Source: Muribaculaceae bacterium
GTDB taxonomy: Bacteria > Bacteroidota > Bacteroidia > Bacteroidales > Muribaculaceae
Direction of reading: 5' to 3'
Assembly: GCA_017424575.1 (NCBI GenBank)
Contig: JAFOYQ010000004.1
Coordinates: forward strand, 1-49,349
DNA length: 49,349 nt
Shown: piece after piece, positions 24,683 through 34,274 of the stretch
How the letters are laid out: every line of letters starts with the position of its first letter
How positions within the stretch are numbered: position 1 is the stretch's first letter
Translations under genes and position numbers: made by a program
Notes under the pieces: model-generated
Told to the model about the DNA's origin: nothing
Database searches by the model: none
What the model saw: only the letters and a program-made list of their open reading frames with translations

Positions 24683-25723
24683 ATGCTAAACAGCGCAAAA
24701 AAATATATTTTCATCATAATTTTGGTTTTATGCCAAGCAACTGTTTTCCCTCTGAGCGCAAATGCTCAAGATGGAAGCGTTGCTTATAACTTTCTAAACC
24801 TCCCGTCGTCTTCTCATATATATGGACTTGGAGGATTAAATATCTCAACTGTTGAGGATAACATTAATCTCACCGACCAAAACCCAGCCCTATTAGGCCC
24901 TGAAATGGACTTACAATTAGGGTTAAACTATATGAGATATGTTGGAGAGACTAATTTTGCAGGGTTCAAATTTGCCAAAAGCGCATCAGATAGAAGTGCT
25001 TTTGCTGTAGGTTTACAATATTTTGGATATGGGAGCATGACCGAAGCCGATAATCAAGGGAATATCATTGGTTCGTTTGCTCCTAAAGACATCTCTGTTA
25101 ATGTAGCATATGCTCACGATATTAGTGATAGATGGAGAGGTGGTATTAACCTTAAATATATCTATAGTGCATATTCCGAATTTACAGCTATGGCACTTGC
25201 TGCCGACCTTGGTGTAAATTACTTTGACGCAGAGAACGACCTTTCTATCTCATTAGTTGCAGCCAATCTAGGAGGACAAGTGAAACGCTTTAACGAATCA
25301 TACGACAACCTACCTATGGATGTGAGATTAGGTATTACCAAGGGTTTAGGCAGTCTTCCTATAAGATTATCGGTGACAGCATGGAATTTAACAAAGTGGA
25401 GTCTTCCATACTACAAACCAGGAGATGGCTCCAATAATTCTGAGCCAGAATTGAAAGATTCCTTTGGTTCAAACCTATTCCGACACTTAATTTTTGCAGC
25501 AGATATCGTACCCTCCGACCGTTTTCACATAGGCATTGGTTACAACTATAAAACTCGCACTGATATGAGTACCTATTCACGCAATCTCTTATCAGGATTC
25601 TCATTAACTGCAGGTATCAATGTTAAGGCATTTGGAGTAGATGTAGCTATTGCACAACCTCACACAGGAGCAACTACATTCATGGTCAATCTCACTGCCA
25701 ATATTAACGACTTTATAAAATAA
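24683..25723 (+). CDS. porQ: Type IX secretion system outer membrane protein PorQ
   Basis: A 346-residue outer-membrane protein. A signal peptide (about 1-28, ending SANAQ) is followed by the typical PorQ beginning VAYNFLNLPSSSHIYGLGG, ISTVEDNINLTDQNPALLGP, and then alternating beta-strands ending in the barrel-like VDVAIAQPHTGATTFMVNLT. The family is related to PorV/FadL-like barrels and is needed for T9SS export of proteases and other CTD proteins in Porphyromonas gingivalis. No other T9SS gene lies in the window. It heads a five-gene operon: the cmk gene follows after 20 bp, then ispH, an exonuclease and a lipoprotein. Confidence 0.92.
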   Translation: MLNSAKKYIFIIILVLCQATVFPLSANAQDGSVAYNFLNLPSSSHIYGLGGLNISTVEDNINLTDQNPALLGPEMDLQLGLNYMRYVGETNFAGFKFAKSASDRSAFAVGLQYFGYGSMTEADNQGNIIGSFAPKDISVNVAYAHDISDRWRGGINLKYIYSAYSEFTAMALAADLGVNYFDAENDLSISLVAANLGGQVKRFNESYDNLPMDVRLGITKGLGSLPIRLSVTAWNLTKWSLPYYKPGDGSNNSEPELKDSFGSNLFRHLIFAADIVPSDRFHIGIGYNYKTRTDMSTYSRNLLSGFSLTAGINVKAFGVDVAIAQPHTGATTFMVNLTANINDFIK

Positions 25724-25743
25724 TATCACACAACAATACAAAT

Positions 25744-26442
25744 ATGAGCAATCCAATTATTACAATAGCAATTGATGGATATTCTTCATCGGGTAAAAGC
25801 ACAATGGCTAAGGTATTAGCAAAAAAAATTGGATATAGATATATCGACTCAGGCGCAATGTATCGCGCTGTTACATTATATGCAATGCGCAATGGAATGG
25901 TCTCTACCGACCATGTAGTAGACTGTAATGCACTTAGAGCAGCACTTCCCAATATCAAAATCGACTTCAATGTGTGTGAAGATGGCCAACACACTATGCT
26001 CAACAATGAAGATGTTGAAAAAGAGATACGTCAACTCGATGTTTCTAACAACGTATCGCAAGTTGCCGTAATCCCCGCCATTCGCCACGCACTCGTAGCA
26101 ATGCAACAAGCTTTTGGCATAGAAAAAGGCATCGTTATGGATGGGCGCGACATTGGCACAACTGTATTCCCTAATGCTGAACTCAAAATTTTCGTAAATG
26201 CATCGGCCGAAACTCGCGCAATGCGTCGCCATAAGGAACTCCTTGAAAAAGGTCAACAAACTACATACGAAGAGGTATTGGCTAATGTCATGACTCGTGA
26301 TCACATCGATGAAACACGCGAAGAAAGTCCTCTTAGATGCGCAGAAGACGCTATAGTATTGGACAACTCGACTATGACAATTAACGAGCAAGATGCATGG
26401 TTGATTGATCGTTTCAACGAAACAATCGCTAAACACAAATAA
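25744..26442 (+). CDS. cmk: Cytidylate kinase
   Basis: A 232-residue P-loop kinase that converts CMP/dCMP to the diphosphates. P-loop IDGYSSSGKSTMAKVLA near the N-terminus, YRYIDSGAMYRAVTLY (NMP-binding), and MDGRDIGTTVFPNAELKIFV are diagnostic. The RHKELLEKGQQTTYEEVLAN lid region and the DNSTMTINEQ end complete the family pattern. Length is normal. The ispH gene starts 5 bp after the stop codon. Confidence 0.96.
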   Translation: MSNPIITIAIDGYSSSGKSTMAKVLAKKIGYRYIDSGAMYRAVTLYAMRNGMVSTDHVVDCNALRAALPNIKIDFNVCEDGQHTMLNNEDVEKEIRQLDVSNNVSQVAVIPAIRHALVAMQQAFGIEKGIVMDGRDIGTTVFPNAELKIFVNASAETRAMRRHKELLEKGQQTTYEEVLANVMTRDHIDETREESPLRCAEDAIVLDNSTMTINEQDAWLIDRFNETIAKHK

Positions 26443-26447
26443 TCAAT

Positions 26448-27323
26448 ATGATTTCGATCGAAATCGATAGCAAATCGGGATTTTGCTTTGGTGTGGTTAC
26501 AGCTATACATAAGGCAGAAGAGGAGCTCCAAAAAACTGGACAACTCTACTGTCTTGGTGATATAGTGCATAACAGCGATGAAGTAGAGCGACTTCGTGAT
26601 AAGGGACTCATCACAATTACTCACGAAGAGATGAAGCAACTGCACAATGTAAAAGTGCTTTTACGCGCACATGGCGAACCACCCTCTACCTATGAATTAG
26701 CAAAACAAAACAATATTGAAATCATCGATGCAACATGTCCAGTCGTTCTACAACTACAACGTCGCATAAAAGACACATATAATTGCGAAAATCCTCGTCC
26801 TCAAATAGTCATATATGGAAAAATTGGACATGCAGAGGTAAATGGACTCGTTGGTCAAACTAATGGAGAGGCAATAGTAGTTGAAGACATCTCTCAACTT
26901 GATAAAGTAGATCTCAATCGTAATATTGCACTCTACTCGCAAACCACTAAATCTCTACAAGGGTTTTCAGCGATGCGTGATGAGATTTCTTCTCGCAAGT
27001 CACCTTCAACAACATTCAATAGTTACGATACAATATGCCGCCAAGTAGCAAATCGAGTAGAGCATATTCGGCAATTTGCCTCAAATCATGAATTAATCAT
27101 CTTTGTTAGCGGCAAAAAGAGTAGCAATGGAAAGATATTATACAATGAATGTCTTGATGTAAACCAAAATTCACATTTCATTTCAAACGAGAATGAAATT
27201 GATTCAAAATGGGTTAACGGAGTGTCAAGTATTGGCATTTGTGGAGCAACATCAACTCCACGATGGCTTATGGAAAATGTAAAGGCTCGCTTACAACAAT
27301 TAATATACAACTCTAATGGATAG
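26448..27323 (+). CDS. ispH: 4-hydroxy-3-methylbut-2-enyl diphosphate reductase IspH
   Basis: A 291-residue [4Fe-4S] enzyme for the last step of the non-mevalonate isoprenoid pathway, giving IPP and DMAPP. The three cluster cysteines are in SGFCFGVVTAIHKAEEEL (Cys13 region), DATCPVVLQLQRR and GICGATSTPRWLMENV. The active-site motif VLLRAHGEPPSTYELAK is present (RAHGEPP), as is KIGHAEVNGLVGQT. It overlaps the following exonuclease gene by 8 bp. The partner pathway gene ispE is in the same window at 34931-35752. Confidence 0.96.
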   Translation: MISIEIDSKSGFCFGVVTAIHKAEEELQKTGQLYCLGDIVHNSDEVERLRDKGLITITHEEMKQLHNVKVLLRAHGEPPSTYELAKQNNIEIIDATCPVVLQLQRRIKDTYNCENPRPQIVIYGKIGHAEVNGLVGQTNGEAIVVEDISQLDKVDLNRNIALYSQTTKSLQGFSAMRDEISSRKSPSTTFNSYDTICRQVANRVEHIRQFASNHELIIFVSGKKSSNGKILYNECLDVNQNSHFISNENEIDSKWVNGVSSIGICGATSTPRWLMENVKARLQQLIYNSNG

Positions 27324-27816
27324 TTTTGTTGCAATCGACGTAGAAACGGCTAACTACCAACCAACAAGCATCTGCGCAGTAGGAGCTGTAAAGGTAGTCA
27401 ACAAATGTATTGTTGACCGCTTTTACCAGTTAGTTAAACCAAAGCCTAACTGGTATGTAAGACATTTCAGTGAAGAGATACATGGCATCTACCACAACGA
27501 CACCTGCGACAAACCATGTTTTGACGAGGTGTGGAGCAATTTGAAGTCATTTATTGGCGAGTTGCCACTAGTTGCACACAACAAATCATTTGATGAACGC
27601 TGCCTACGCGCTACTTGTCATTCTTATCAACTTAGCTTTCCCGAAAACGGATTCTTTTGCACCCTCACTAAAGCTCGCAAAGAAATACCTCGACAACTTT
27701 GCTCTTCGCATTCATTGCCATCGGTATGTGAATTTTTAGGGATTCCTTTTAACAATCATCACAACGCTTTGGCCGATGCCGAGGCTTGTGCTAAAATAGC
27801 TATTTCAATTTTATGA
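27316..27816 (+). CDS. DnaQ-like 3'-5' exonuclease (DEDDh family)
   Basis: A 166-residue protein made of the exonuclease domain only. FVAIDVETANYQPTSICAVG holds the first Asp and Glu (motif I), LVAHNKSFDERCLRATC the second Asp (motif II), and HHNALADAEACAKIA the His and last Asp (motif III). It resembles the epsilon-like proofreading or RNase T/oligoRNase-like stand-alone exonucleases, and Bacteroidales genomes often have this short form. Its role (DNA repair or RNA trimming) is open. It overlaps ispH by 8 bp and the lipoprotein gene by 4 bp (ATGA), so all are translated from one mRNA. Confidence 0.9.
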   Translation: MDSFVAIDVETANYQPTSICAVGAVKVVNKCIVDRFYQLVKPKPNWYVRHFSEEIHGIYHNDTCDKPCFDEVWSNLKSFIGELPLVAHNKSFDERCLRATCHSYQLSFPENGFFCTLTKARKEIPRQLCSSHSLPSVCEFLGIPFNNHHNALADAEACAKIAISIL

Positions 27817-28136
27817 AAACAATTAAAACACTTTATTTTAGCGCATTACTCGTTTGCGCCGCTACTATTAGTTCTTGCTCTTGTCAAAGCGAATCGGAAG
27901 CAGTTGATAACACTGCTGCGCAAGCTGAAATTGAACAAATTGCAATTAACCATGCTCAACAATTTAGCGGAAACGTTTCAAGTAAAAAGCAACAACAACT
28001 TTTGTTTGAGGTAAGGGCTCACGAGCAAGATCTTCGCGAAAACAATCTCAATAATGAAGCAGATATATATATCAAACGCTTCGCTGAAGAACTCAAAAAC
28101 ATCAATCCCGAATTAGCTAAAAGCATTAATTTATAA
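27813..28136 (+). CDS. Small predicted lipoprotein of unknown function
   Basis: A 107-residue protein. The N-terminus MKTIKTLYFSALLVCAATI followed by SSCSCQ is a lipoprotein signal peptide with Cys at the lipobox. The mature part is about 85 residues, polar and helical (EIEQIAINHAQQFSGNVSSK), with no known domain recognised. It overlaps the exonuclease gene by 4 bp and is the last gene of the porQ-cmk-ispH operon. Two long hairpins follow. Confidence 0.65.
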   Translation: MKTIKTLYFSALLVCAATISSCSCQSESEAVDNTAAQAEIEQIAINHAQQFSGNVSSKKQQQLLFEVRAHEQDLRENNLNNEADIYIKRFAEELKNINPELAKSINL

Positions 28137-28150
28137 TACTTCAAATAATC

Positions 28151-28217
28151 AAGTTCAAGTTTTGACATTCCACGTCAGCGAGAATCGTTTGCTGTTGGTT
28201 TGTCTTATCTTGAACTT
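28151..28217 (+). other. Long imperfect hairpin I
   Basis: AAGTTCAAG (28151-28159) pairs perfectly with CTTGAACTT (28209-28217). Inside, GACA/TGTC, CCA/TGG and CAGC/GCTG pair in register with nearly symmetric internal loops and an 11-nt apical loop (28180-28190). A TTTATTTC stretch follows. It could be a structured 3' UTR, a terminator or part of an ncRNA. Confidence 0.5.
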
Positions 28218-28227
28218 TTATTTCATA

Positions 28228-28288
28228 GGCTATATAACATATAAGTGAGATTTATCGTCTTTGTAAATATGCTATATAGTCTTTTTAT
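28228..28288 (+). terminator. Long hairpin II with T tract
   Basis: GGCTATATA (28228-28236) pairs with TATATAGTC (28273-28281, one G-U pair); after one mismatch CATAT/ATATG extend the stem to 14 pairs. The 24-nt loop is long for a terminator, but TTTTTAT follows directly. It comes 10 bp behind hairpin I. The remaining bases to 28441 hold no recognisable gene. Confidence 0.5.
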
Positions 28289-28441
28289 AGTGAGTATTTT
28301 GTTTAATCAGTGCTCTATCAACACTTTTTTTGACCAATAGACCGCAGTTTTATATAAAAAAACACAAATCTCAATTACAATCTTAAATGATTAATTGTGA
28401 TATATTTATATTTGAAAGGTGGTGGTATTAATTTTTTTTAC

Positions 28442-28449
28442 TATCTTTG
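28442..28449 (+). promoter_or_regulatory. -7 box of the glycogen synthase gene
   Basis: TATCTTTG, a full match, 25 nt before the ATG at 28475. The -33 region at 19-21 bp is not conserved. Confidence 0.6.
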
Positions 28450-28474
28450 CACTTTCAAATTTGAAATCTACAAT

Positions 28475-30109
28475 ATGGATAAAGCAACGGTAAAAATTGA
28501 CCTCTTGTTTGAAACAAGTTGGGAAGTTTGTAATAAAATTGGTGGAATTTACACAGTTCTATCAACTAAAGCGAAAACTCTTCAAAAGATATATAAAGAC
28601 AAAACTATTTTCATCGGTCCTGATGTGTGGAACGAAGAAAATCCATCTCCTTACTTTATTGAATCAAAAACATTACTCAAACAATGGAAATCTCAAGCAC
28701 AGCTCCCTCATGGATTGAGCGTGAGAGTTGGTCGTTGGGATATCCCAGGAAAACCCATTGTTGTATTAGTTAAATTTGATTCGATGTATGCCATAAAAGA
28801 TTCTTTCTATGGCGACATGTGGAATCGTTATGGAGTGGATTCACTCCATGCTTATGGCGATTATGATGAAGCATGTGCATTCTCTCATGCAGCTGGACTC
28901 GTTATTGAAAGCATTTGTAATTTTGAGAATATTGAGGGCAAAAATGTAATTGCTCACTTCGACGAATGGACAACTGGTATGGGATTGCTCTATGTAAAGA
29001 GTTATCTTCCTCAAGTTAAAACCATCTTTACAACTCATGCTACAAGCATCGGTCGTAGTATTTGTGGCAACAACAAACCCCTTTATGATTATCTCAAAGG
29101 ATACAATGGTGACCAAATGGCTGGCGAACTCAATATGCAGTCTAAACACTCTCTCGAAAAAGCTGCCGCACATAATGCCGATTGTTTCACTACTGTGAGC
29201 GAAATCACTGCTATTGAATGTGAACAATTGCTCGACATTCGTCCTCATGTAGTTACACCAAACGGATTTGAACAAAACTTCGTACCGGCTAAAACAAAAT
29301 TCACAGCTGCTCGCGAGATTGCTCGTAAAAACTTGCTTAATGTAGCATCTTCACTCGTAGGTTACCAAATGAGCGATGACACATTTATAGTGGCAACTTC
29401 GGGAAGATGCGAATATCGCAACAAGGGTATTGACTTATTCCTCGACTCAGTTGCTCGTTTAGGCGACATCGACCCAGAGCGTAATATCCTTGCATACGTA
29501 ATGGTTCCTGCATGGGCAAAAGAACCTCGAGCTGATCTCGAGAAATCACTCTCCCTTAAATGCAAAAAACGTCTTGACGACCCTACCATAACTCATTGGC
29601 TTAATAATCCCGACCACGATCCAATTATCAATCGCATTCATGGTATAGGATTTAGCAATGACAAGCAAAGTCGTGTAACTGTAATATATGTACCATGCTA
29701 CCTAAATGGCACTGATGGCATTTTCAACCAAAGTTACTACGATTTACTTATCGGTATGGACGCAACAGTATTCCCTTCTTATTACGAGCCATGGGGTTAT
29801 ACACCACTCGAAAGTGTTGCTTTCGGTGTTCCGTCTATTACCACTACCCTCTCAGGTTTTGGTCAATGGATTCTATCATCGTTTGAAAACGACTTTGACG
29901 CATGTGGCGTGAAGGTAATCGCTCGTGGGGATTACAACTACGGAGAAGTAACAGAAAATATTGCTCAATCTTTAAAATATCTCGTTGATTGTGGAGAAAC
30001 CAACTCTGCTTTAATAAGCAAATCAGCGATGAAAACAGCAGCTTCTGCTTCATGGGAAAATTTCATTAAATACTACCTTGAAGCATTTGAAATTGCACTA
30101 AAAAATTGA
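28475..30109 (+). CDS. Glycogen synthase, GT3-type
   Basis: A 544-residue glycosyltransferase resembling the eukaryotic-type GT3 glycogen synthases found in Bacteroidetes, which extend alpha-1,4-glucan from a nucleotide sugar. LLFETSWEVCNKIGGIYTVL is the GT3 N-terminal signature, with GPDVWNEE, HFDEWTTGMG, FTTHATSIGRSICG, and VVTPNGFE. The catalytic E-x7-E motif is YYEPWGYTPLES near residue 440. It lies 54 bp upstream of the alpha-glucan phosphorylase, so synthesis and breakdown of the polymer are encoded side by side. The start at 28475 is set by the -7 box; the in-frame ATG at 28397 is upstream of it. Confidence 0.92.
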   Translation: MDKATVKIDLLFETSWEVCNKIGGIYTVLSTKAKTLQKIYKDKTIFIGPDVWNEENPSPYFIESKTLLKQWKSQAQLPHGLSVRVGRWDIPGKPIVVLVKFDSMYAIKDSFYGDMWNRYGVDSLHAYGDYDEACAFSHAAGLVIESICNFENIEGKNVIAHFDEWTTGMGLLYVKSYLPQVKTIFTTHATSIGRSICGNNKPLYDYLKGYNGDQMAGELNMQSKHSLEKAAAHNADCFTTVSEITAIECEQLLDIRPHVVTPNGFEQNFVPAKTKFTAAREIARKNLLNVASSLVGYQMSDDTFIVATSGRCEYRNKGIDLFLDSVARLGDIDPERNILAYVMVPAWAKEPRADLEKSLSLKCKKRLDDPTITHWLNNPDHDPIINRIHGIGFSNDKQSRVTVIYVPCYLNGTDGIFNQSYYDLLIGMDATVFPSYYEPWGYTPLESVAFGVPSITTTLSGFGQWILSSFENDFDACGVKVIARGDYNYGEVTENIAQSLKYLVDCGETNSALISKSAMKTAASASWENFIKYYLEAFEIALKN

Positions 30110-30163
30110 GCTTAACATTATACATAACACAGAAATTAATCATTCAAACTAATTATTACTTTT

Positions 30164-32722
30164 ATGAAACTTCCAGTAAGCAACACTAATGCACCCGCTT
30201 GGCGTGACATTACTGTTAAATCTGATCTTCCTGCGGAACTTAAACCATTGGAAGAATTGTCAAAAAATCTTTGGTGGGTATGGAATAGCGAAGCTAAATC
30301 ACTCTTCCGTTCTCTAAATCGTGACTTGTGGCGTTCAACAGGCGAAAACCCTGTAATGTTACTACAACAACTCAGTTCTGATCGCATTCAAGAAATCATC
30401 AATGATACTGAAATGATGGCTACCATCAAAAAAGTATATGCTGATTTCAAAGAATATATGAAGAAACCTATGCGCAAAGATGTTCCTTCTATTTCATACT
30501 TCTCTATGGAATATGGTCTTTGCAACTGCTTGAAAATCTATTCAGGTGGTCTTGGCGTACTTGCTGGTGACTATATCAAAGAAGCATCTGATAGCTGCAT
30601 CGACATGACAGCTGTAGGGTTCCTCTATCGCCACGGTTACTTCACTCAAAGCCTCTCGGTTGATGGTCAACAAATCGCTAACTACGAGCCTCAAAACTTC
30701 AACCAACTCCCTATTGAACAAGTTTGCGACAAAAATGGCAAACCAGTAATCCTTGAAGTTCCTTATCCTGGTCGTATTATTTACTCACACATTTGGCGAG
30801 TAAACGTAGGTCGCATGAAGTTGTATCTTCTCGACACTGACTTCGACATGAACAGCGAATTTGACCGCCCTATCACTCACCAACTCTATGGTGGTGACTG
30901 GGAAAACCGTATCAAACAAGAATACCTCCTCGGTATCGGTGGTGTATTGATGTTGAAAAAACTTGGCATCAAAACCCAACTCTACCACTGCAATGAAGGC
31001 CACGCAGCCCTTTTGAACCTCCAACGTCTTGTTGACTACGTACAAGAAGAAAAACTCGACTTTAACGTAGCACTCGAAATGGTTCGTGCATCTTCACTTT
31101 ACACTGTTCACACTCCAGTACCTGCTGGTCACGACTACTTTGACGAAGGTCTCTTCGGCAAATATATGGGCGAGTATCCTGCTAAACTTGGTATTAGCTG
31201 GAACGACCTCATCAACATGGGTCGTGAAAACCCAAATACTAACGAACGTTTCTCAATGAGCGTATTTGCTCTCAACACTTGCCAAGAAGCAAACGGTGTA
31301 AGCTGGTTGCACGGCGAAGTATCTAAGAAAATGTTTGCTGGTATCTGGAAAGGTTACTCATGGGAAGAATCACACGTTGGTTACGTAACTAATGGTGTTC
31401 ACATGCCTACTTGGGCTGCTTCAGAATGGAAAGAATTCTACACTGAAAAACTTGGTGCACAAGTATTCGAAGACCAAAGCAATACTGAAGCATGGAAAGG
31501 TATCTTCAAAGTTAAAGATGAAGAAATCTGGAATATGCGTATGACTTTGAAAAACAAGTTTATCAACTTCGTTAAACGTGATTTCAAAGAAAAATGGTTG
31601 GCAAACCAAGGTGATCCTCAAGCAGTAATGCACATCGTTGAAAAAATCAACCCTAATGCACTTATTATTGGTTTCGCTCGCCGTTTTGCTACATACAAAC
31701 GTGCACACCTCTTGTTTACTGACCTTGATCGTCTTGCTAAGATTGTAAACAATGAGCAATTCCCTGTTCAATTCGTATTCTCTGGTAAAGCACACCCTGC
31801 TGATGGTGCAGGTCAAGGCCTTATCAAACGCATCATGGAAATTTCTCGCATGCCTCAATTCCTTGGCAAAATCATCTTCCTTGAAGACTACAACATGATT
31901 GTTGCAAAACGTCTTGTTTCGGGTGTTGATATCTGGTTGAATACTCCTACTCGTCCTCTTGAAGCATCTGGTACTTCAGGTGAAAAAGCAGAAATGAATG
32001 GTGTACTTAACTTCTCAGTTCTTGATGGTTGGTGGTATGAAGGTTATCGTTTCAACGAAAAAGCTGGTTGGGCTTTAACTGACAAACGCACTTACACTGA
32101 CCAAGCACAACAAGACAAACTTGATGCTGCTACAATTTATTCAATGCTTGAAAACGAAATCATCCCATTGTATTTTGCTAAAAACTCAAAAGGTTACTCT
32201 CCTGAATGGATTCAATGCATCAAGGGTTCTATCGGTGACATCGCGCCTAACTTCACAATGAAACGTATGATTGATGACTATATCGATCGTTTCTACAATA
32301 AAGAAGCTGCTCGCACTGCTCGCCTTGCTGAAAACAACTACGCTCTTGCTAAAGACATCGTTGCATGGAAAGAACGTGTTGCAGCTGCATGGGACGGCAT
32401 CAAAGTGTTTGATGTAATCACTGAAGATTCAGGCAACAATACTATTACAGGTCAACCATATAGCGTAAAAGTTATCGTTGACACCAATGGTTTGGGCAAA
32501 GACCTCGCTATTGAAAACGTAATCTATAAATCAGAAAACGGTGAAGAAAAACTTTACGACCGTATTGATTTTGAAGTTATTAAAGAAGAGGGCAATGTTC
32601 TCACATACGAACTTAAGAGCACTCTTTCTGACGCTGGTGTGTTCCGCTATGCATATCGCATGTATCCTAAAAATGCTGAACTCCCACATCGTCAAGACTT
32701 CGCATTCACTCGTTGGATATAA
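30164..32722 (+). CDS. glgP: Alpha-glucan (glycogen) phosphorylase
   Basis: An 852-residue PLP-dependent GT35 phosphorylase of the alpha-glucan family type, releasing glucose-1-P from glycogen or maltodextrin. The N-terminal DUF3417-like part (about 1-110, [20 protein letters not shown]) is followed by [73 protein letters not shown] and the PLP-binding region [20 protein letters not shown]. Codon use is strongly biased (many GGT, CTT, CGT, AAC, TAC), suggesting high expression. A strong terminator follows. Confidence 0.96.
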   Translation: MKLPVSNTNAPAWRDITVKSDLPAELKPLEELSKNLWWVWNSEAKSLFRSLNRDLWRSTGENPVMLLQQLSSDRIQEIINDTEMMATIKKVYADFKEYMKKPMRKDVPSISYFSMEYGLCNCLKIYSGGLGVLAGDYIKEASDSCIDMTAVGFLYRHGYFTQSLSVDGQQIANYEPQNFNQLPIEQVCDKNGKPVILEVPYPGRIIYSHIWRVNVGRMKLYLLDTDFDMNSEFDRPITHQLYGGDWENRIKQEYLLGIGGVLMLKKLGIKTQLYHCNEGHAALLNLQRLVDYVQEEKLDFNVALEMVRASSLYTVHTPVPAGHDYFDEGLFGKYMGEYPAKLGISWNDLINMGRENPNTNERFSMSVFALNTCQEANGVSWLHGEVSKKMFAGIWKGYSWEESHVGYVTNGVHMPTWAASEWKEFYTEKLGAQVFEDQSNTEAWKGIFKVKDEEIWNMRMTLKNKFINFVKRDFKEKWLANQGDPQAVMHIVEKINPNALIIGFARRFATYKRAHLLFTDLDRLAKIVNNEQFPVQFVFSGKAHPADGAGQGLIKRIMEISRMPQFLGKIIFLEDYNMIVAKRLVSGVDIWLNTPTRPLEASGTSGEKAEMNGVLNFSVLDGWWYEGYRFNEKAGWALTDKRTYTDQAQQDKLDAATIYSMLENEIIPLYFAKNSKGYSPEWIQCIKGSIGDIAPNFTMKRMIDDYIDRFYNKEAARTARLAENNYALAKDIVAWKERVAAAWDGIKVFDVITEDSGNNTITGQPYSVKVIVDTNGLGKDLAIENVIYKSENGEEKLYDRIDFEVIKEEGNVLTYELKSTLSDAGVFRYAYRMYPKNAELPHRQDFAFTRWI

Positions 32723-32749
32723 TAATCTAACAAAATACATTCTATCAAC

Positions 32750-32781
32750 AAAAGGTCGCTCAATGAGCGACCTTTTGTTAT
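32750..32781 (+). terminator. Intrinsic terminator of glgP
   Basis: A perfect 12-bp stem, AAAAGGTCGCTC (32750-32761) and GAGCGACCTTTT (32765-32776), with a 3-nt loop, then TGTTATTTT. Confidence 0.9.
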
Positions 32782-32832
32782 TTTATAAAGTCGGAGATTC
32801 TATTTATAATACCCACTCCATAAAACTCGAAA

Positions 32833-32860
32833 AGTGATCGTTCCTCACGGAGCAATCACT
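32833..32860 (-). other. Stable hairpin in the glgP-dnaJ gap
   Basis: On the minus strand AGTGATTGCTCC pairs with GGAACGATCACT over a 4-nt GTGA loop, with one mismatch and one G-U pair, and TTTTCGAGTTTT follows. It lies about 70 nt downstream of an orphan -7 box and could end a short minus-strand RNA. Confidence 0.45.
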
Positions 32861-32933
32861 TCTCTATTGTCATGAAAAATCTATTTAAAATCCAATCTTA
32901 GAATGTCTTCTACTAATTTCTCTAATTCGCCAA

Positions 32934-32941
32934 CAAAGATA
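32934..32941 (-). promoter_or_regulatory. Orphan minus-strand -7 box in the glgP-dnaJ gap
   Basis: The minus strand reads TATCTTTG, a full match, yet no known gene follows on that strand before the glgP terminator. The -33 position holds only a partial match. Confidence 0.35.
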
Positions 32942-33056
32942 TGAATAATTATTATATTATGCATAACATTTTAACATCTTTTTATATTTTATATTGGTCC
33001 TTTACATACATATTATGGTCTATTTATCGGTTTCCCTGCAAATGTTGCACAAAAAA

Positions 33057-33084
33057 ACAGCCGAAACGCTATTGTTTCGGCTGT
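33057..33084 (-). terminator. Intrinsic terminator of the grpE-dnaJ operon
   Basis: ACAGCCGAAAC pairs with GTTTCGGCTGT (11 bp, 6-nt loop), with TTTTTTT following on the minus strand, 26 bp after the dnaJ stop codon. Confidence 0.9.
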
Positions 33085-33109
33085 ATATCAACAAATTAAA
33101 CAAATATCG

Positions 33110-34252
33110 TTACTCGAACATGTGATTTAACTTACTAAAAATTCTATTTTTTGTCTCTTCTGTAGGCACTACGTTATCACGATTACGCAATTGTTCCAAT
33201 GCTGCACGTTCTTCGTCGTTCACTTGCTCAGGAATGTACACCATGATATTAATTAACTGATCACCATGACCATATCCATTCATTGATGGCAACCCTTTAC
33301 CACGCAAGCGAAGGATTTTGCCTGGCTGTGTTCCTGGAGCAATTTTCACACGTGCACGACCCGAGATAGTTGGCACTTCTACAGAACCACCTAATGTTGC
33401 AGTAACAACATCGAGCATAAGGTTATAAATCACGTCGCTGTCTTCACGAATCAACTCGGGATGATTGATTTCCTCTACTACAACAAGAAGGTCGCCATTA
33501 ACGCCACCACGACGAGCAGCATTACCTTTTCCTGCAACTCTAAGTGTCATACCATCGGCTACACCCGCAGGAATATTAATAGAGATTGTTTGCTCTTTAC
33601 GTTCAACACCCTCTCCTTTACAATGTTCACATTTTTCAGTAATTGTTTTTCCAGTACCTTCACATGTAGGACATGTCGTTTGAGATTGCATAACGCCAAA
33701 CATTGTTTGACGTTGAGTAATCACTGTTCCTGAACCATTACAAGTAGAACATGTGTGTATAGCAGTACCACCTTTAGCACCTGTGCCATTGCAACTTTCG
33801 CATGCAACGTAAGTGGGAATTTTGAGCGTTTTAGATACTCCTTTAGCAATTTCTTCAAGCGTCAAAGAAACTTTTATACGCAAATCACTACCCTTTGATT
33901 GGCGACGTCCGCGACCACCAGTCGCACCTCCAAATCCTCCAAAATGGCCTCCGAAAATATTGCCAAATTGCGCAAAGATATCATCCATTGACATACCTCC
34001 ACCGAAGCCACCAAATCCTCCGGCTCCTTGTGTTCCAGCATGCCCAAATTGATCGTAACGAGCACGTTTATCTGCATTACTCAATACATCATAAGCCTCG
34101 GCTGCTTCTTTAAACTTTTCTTCAGCCTCCTTATCATCAGGATTCTTATCGGGGTGATATTTAATCGCTAATTTGCGATATGCTTTTTTTATCTCTTCGT
34201 CAGTGGCATTCTTTGAAACACCAAGGACTTCGTAATAATCTCTTTTTTCCAT
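33110..34252 (-). CDS. dnaJ: Chaperone protein DnaJ
   Basis: A 380-residue class A (type I) J protein, co-chaperone of DnaK. The J domain occupies residues 1-68 with the HPD motif at 33-35. A Gly/Phe-rich linker ([20 protein letters not shown]) follows. Four zinc-binding repeats [24 protein letters not shown] and CEHCKGEG lie in the middle, then the C-terminal substrate-binding domains ([20 protein letters not shown]). It follows grpE by 22 bp and shares one transcript that ends in a clear terminator. Confidence 0.98.
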   Translation of the reverse strand: MEKRDYYEVLGVSKNATDEEIKKAYRKLAIKYHPDKNPDDKEAEEKFKEAAEAYDVLSNADKRARYDQFGHAGTQGAGGFGGFGGGMSMDDIFAQFGNIFGGHFGGFGGATGGRGRRQSKGSDLRIKVSLTLEEIAKGVSKTLKIPTYVACESCNGTGAKGGTAIHTCSTCNGSGTVITQRQTMFGVMQSQTTCPTCEGTGKTITEKCEHCKGEGVERKEQTISINIPAGVADGMTLRVAGKGNAARRGGVNGDLLVVVEEINHPELIREDSDVIYNLMLDVVTATLGGSVEVPTISGRARVKIAPGTQPGKILRLRGKGLPSMNGYGHGDQLINIMVYIPEQVNDEERAALEQLRNRDNVVPTEETKNRIFSKLNHMFE

Positions 34253-34274
34253 CGTGCTGATGTATTATAAGTTT

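Larger units (their letters stand above)
32723..33109. other. 387-bp gap between glgP and dnaJ
   Basis: Both flanking operons run into this region and each ends in its own terminator (32750-32776 and 33057-33084). Between them lie a stand-alone minus-strand TATCTTTG box (32934-32941), a stable hairpin (32833-32860) and a 27-codon minus-strand frame (32881-32964). A small minus-strand RNA is possible; none of this is proven by the sequence. Confidence 0.5.

Noticed and set aside
28151..28217. Integron attC-like site
   Set aside because: The folded shape is suggestive, but the GTTRRRY core and its complement are absent and there is no integrase or cassette.
33461..33733. Frame antisense to the dnaJ zinc-finger region
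   Set aside because: Its Cys-rich look is a by-product of reading the zinc-finger repeats backwards.
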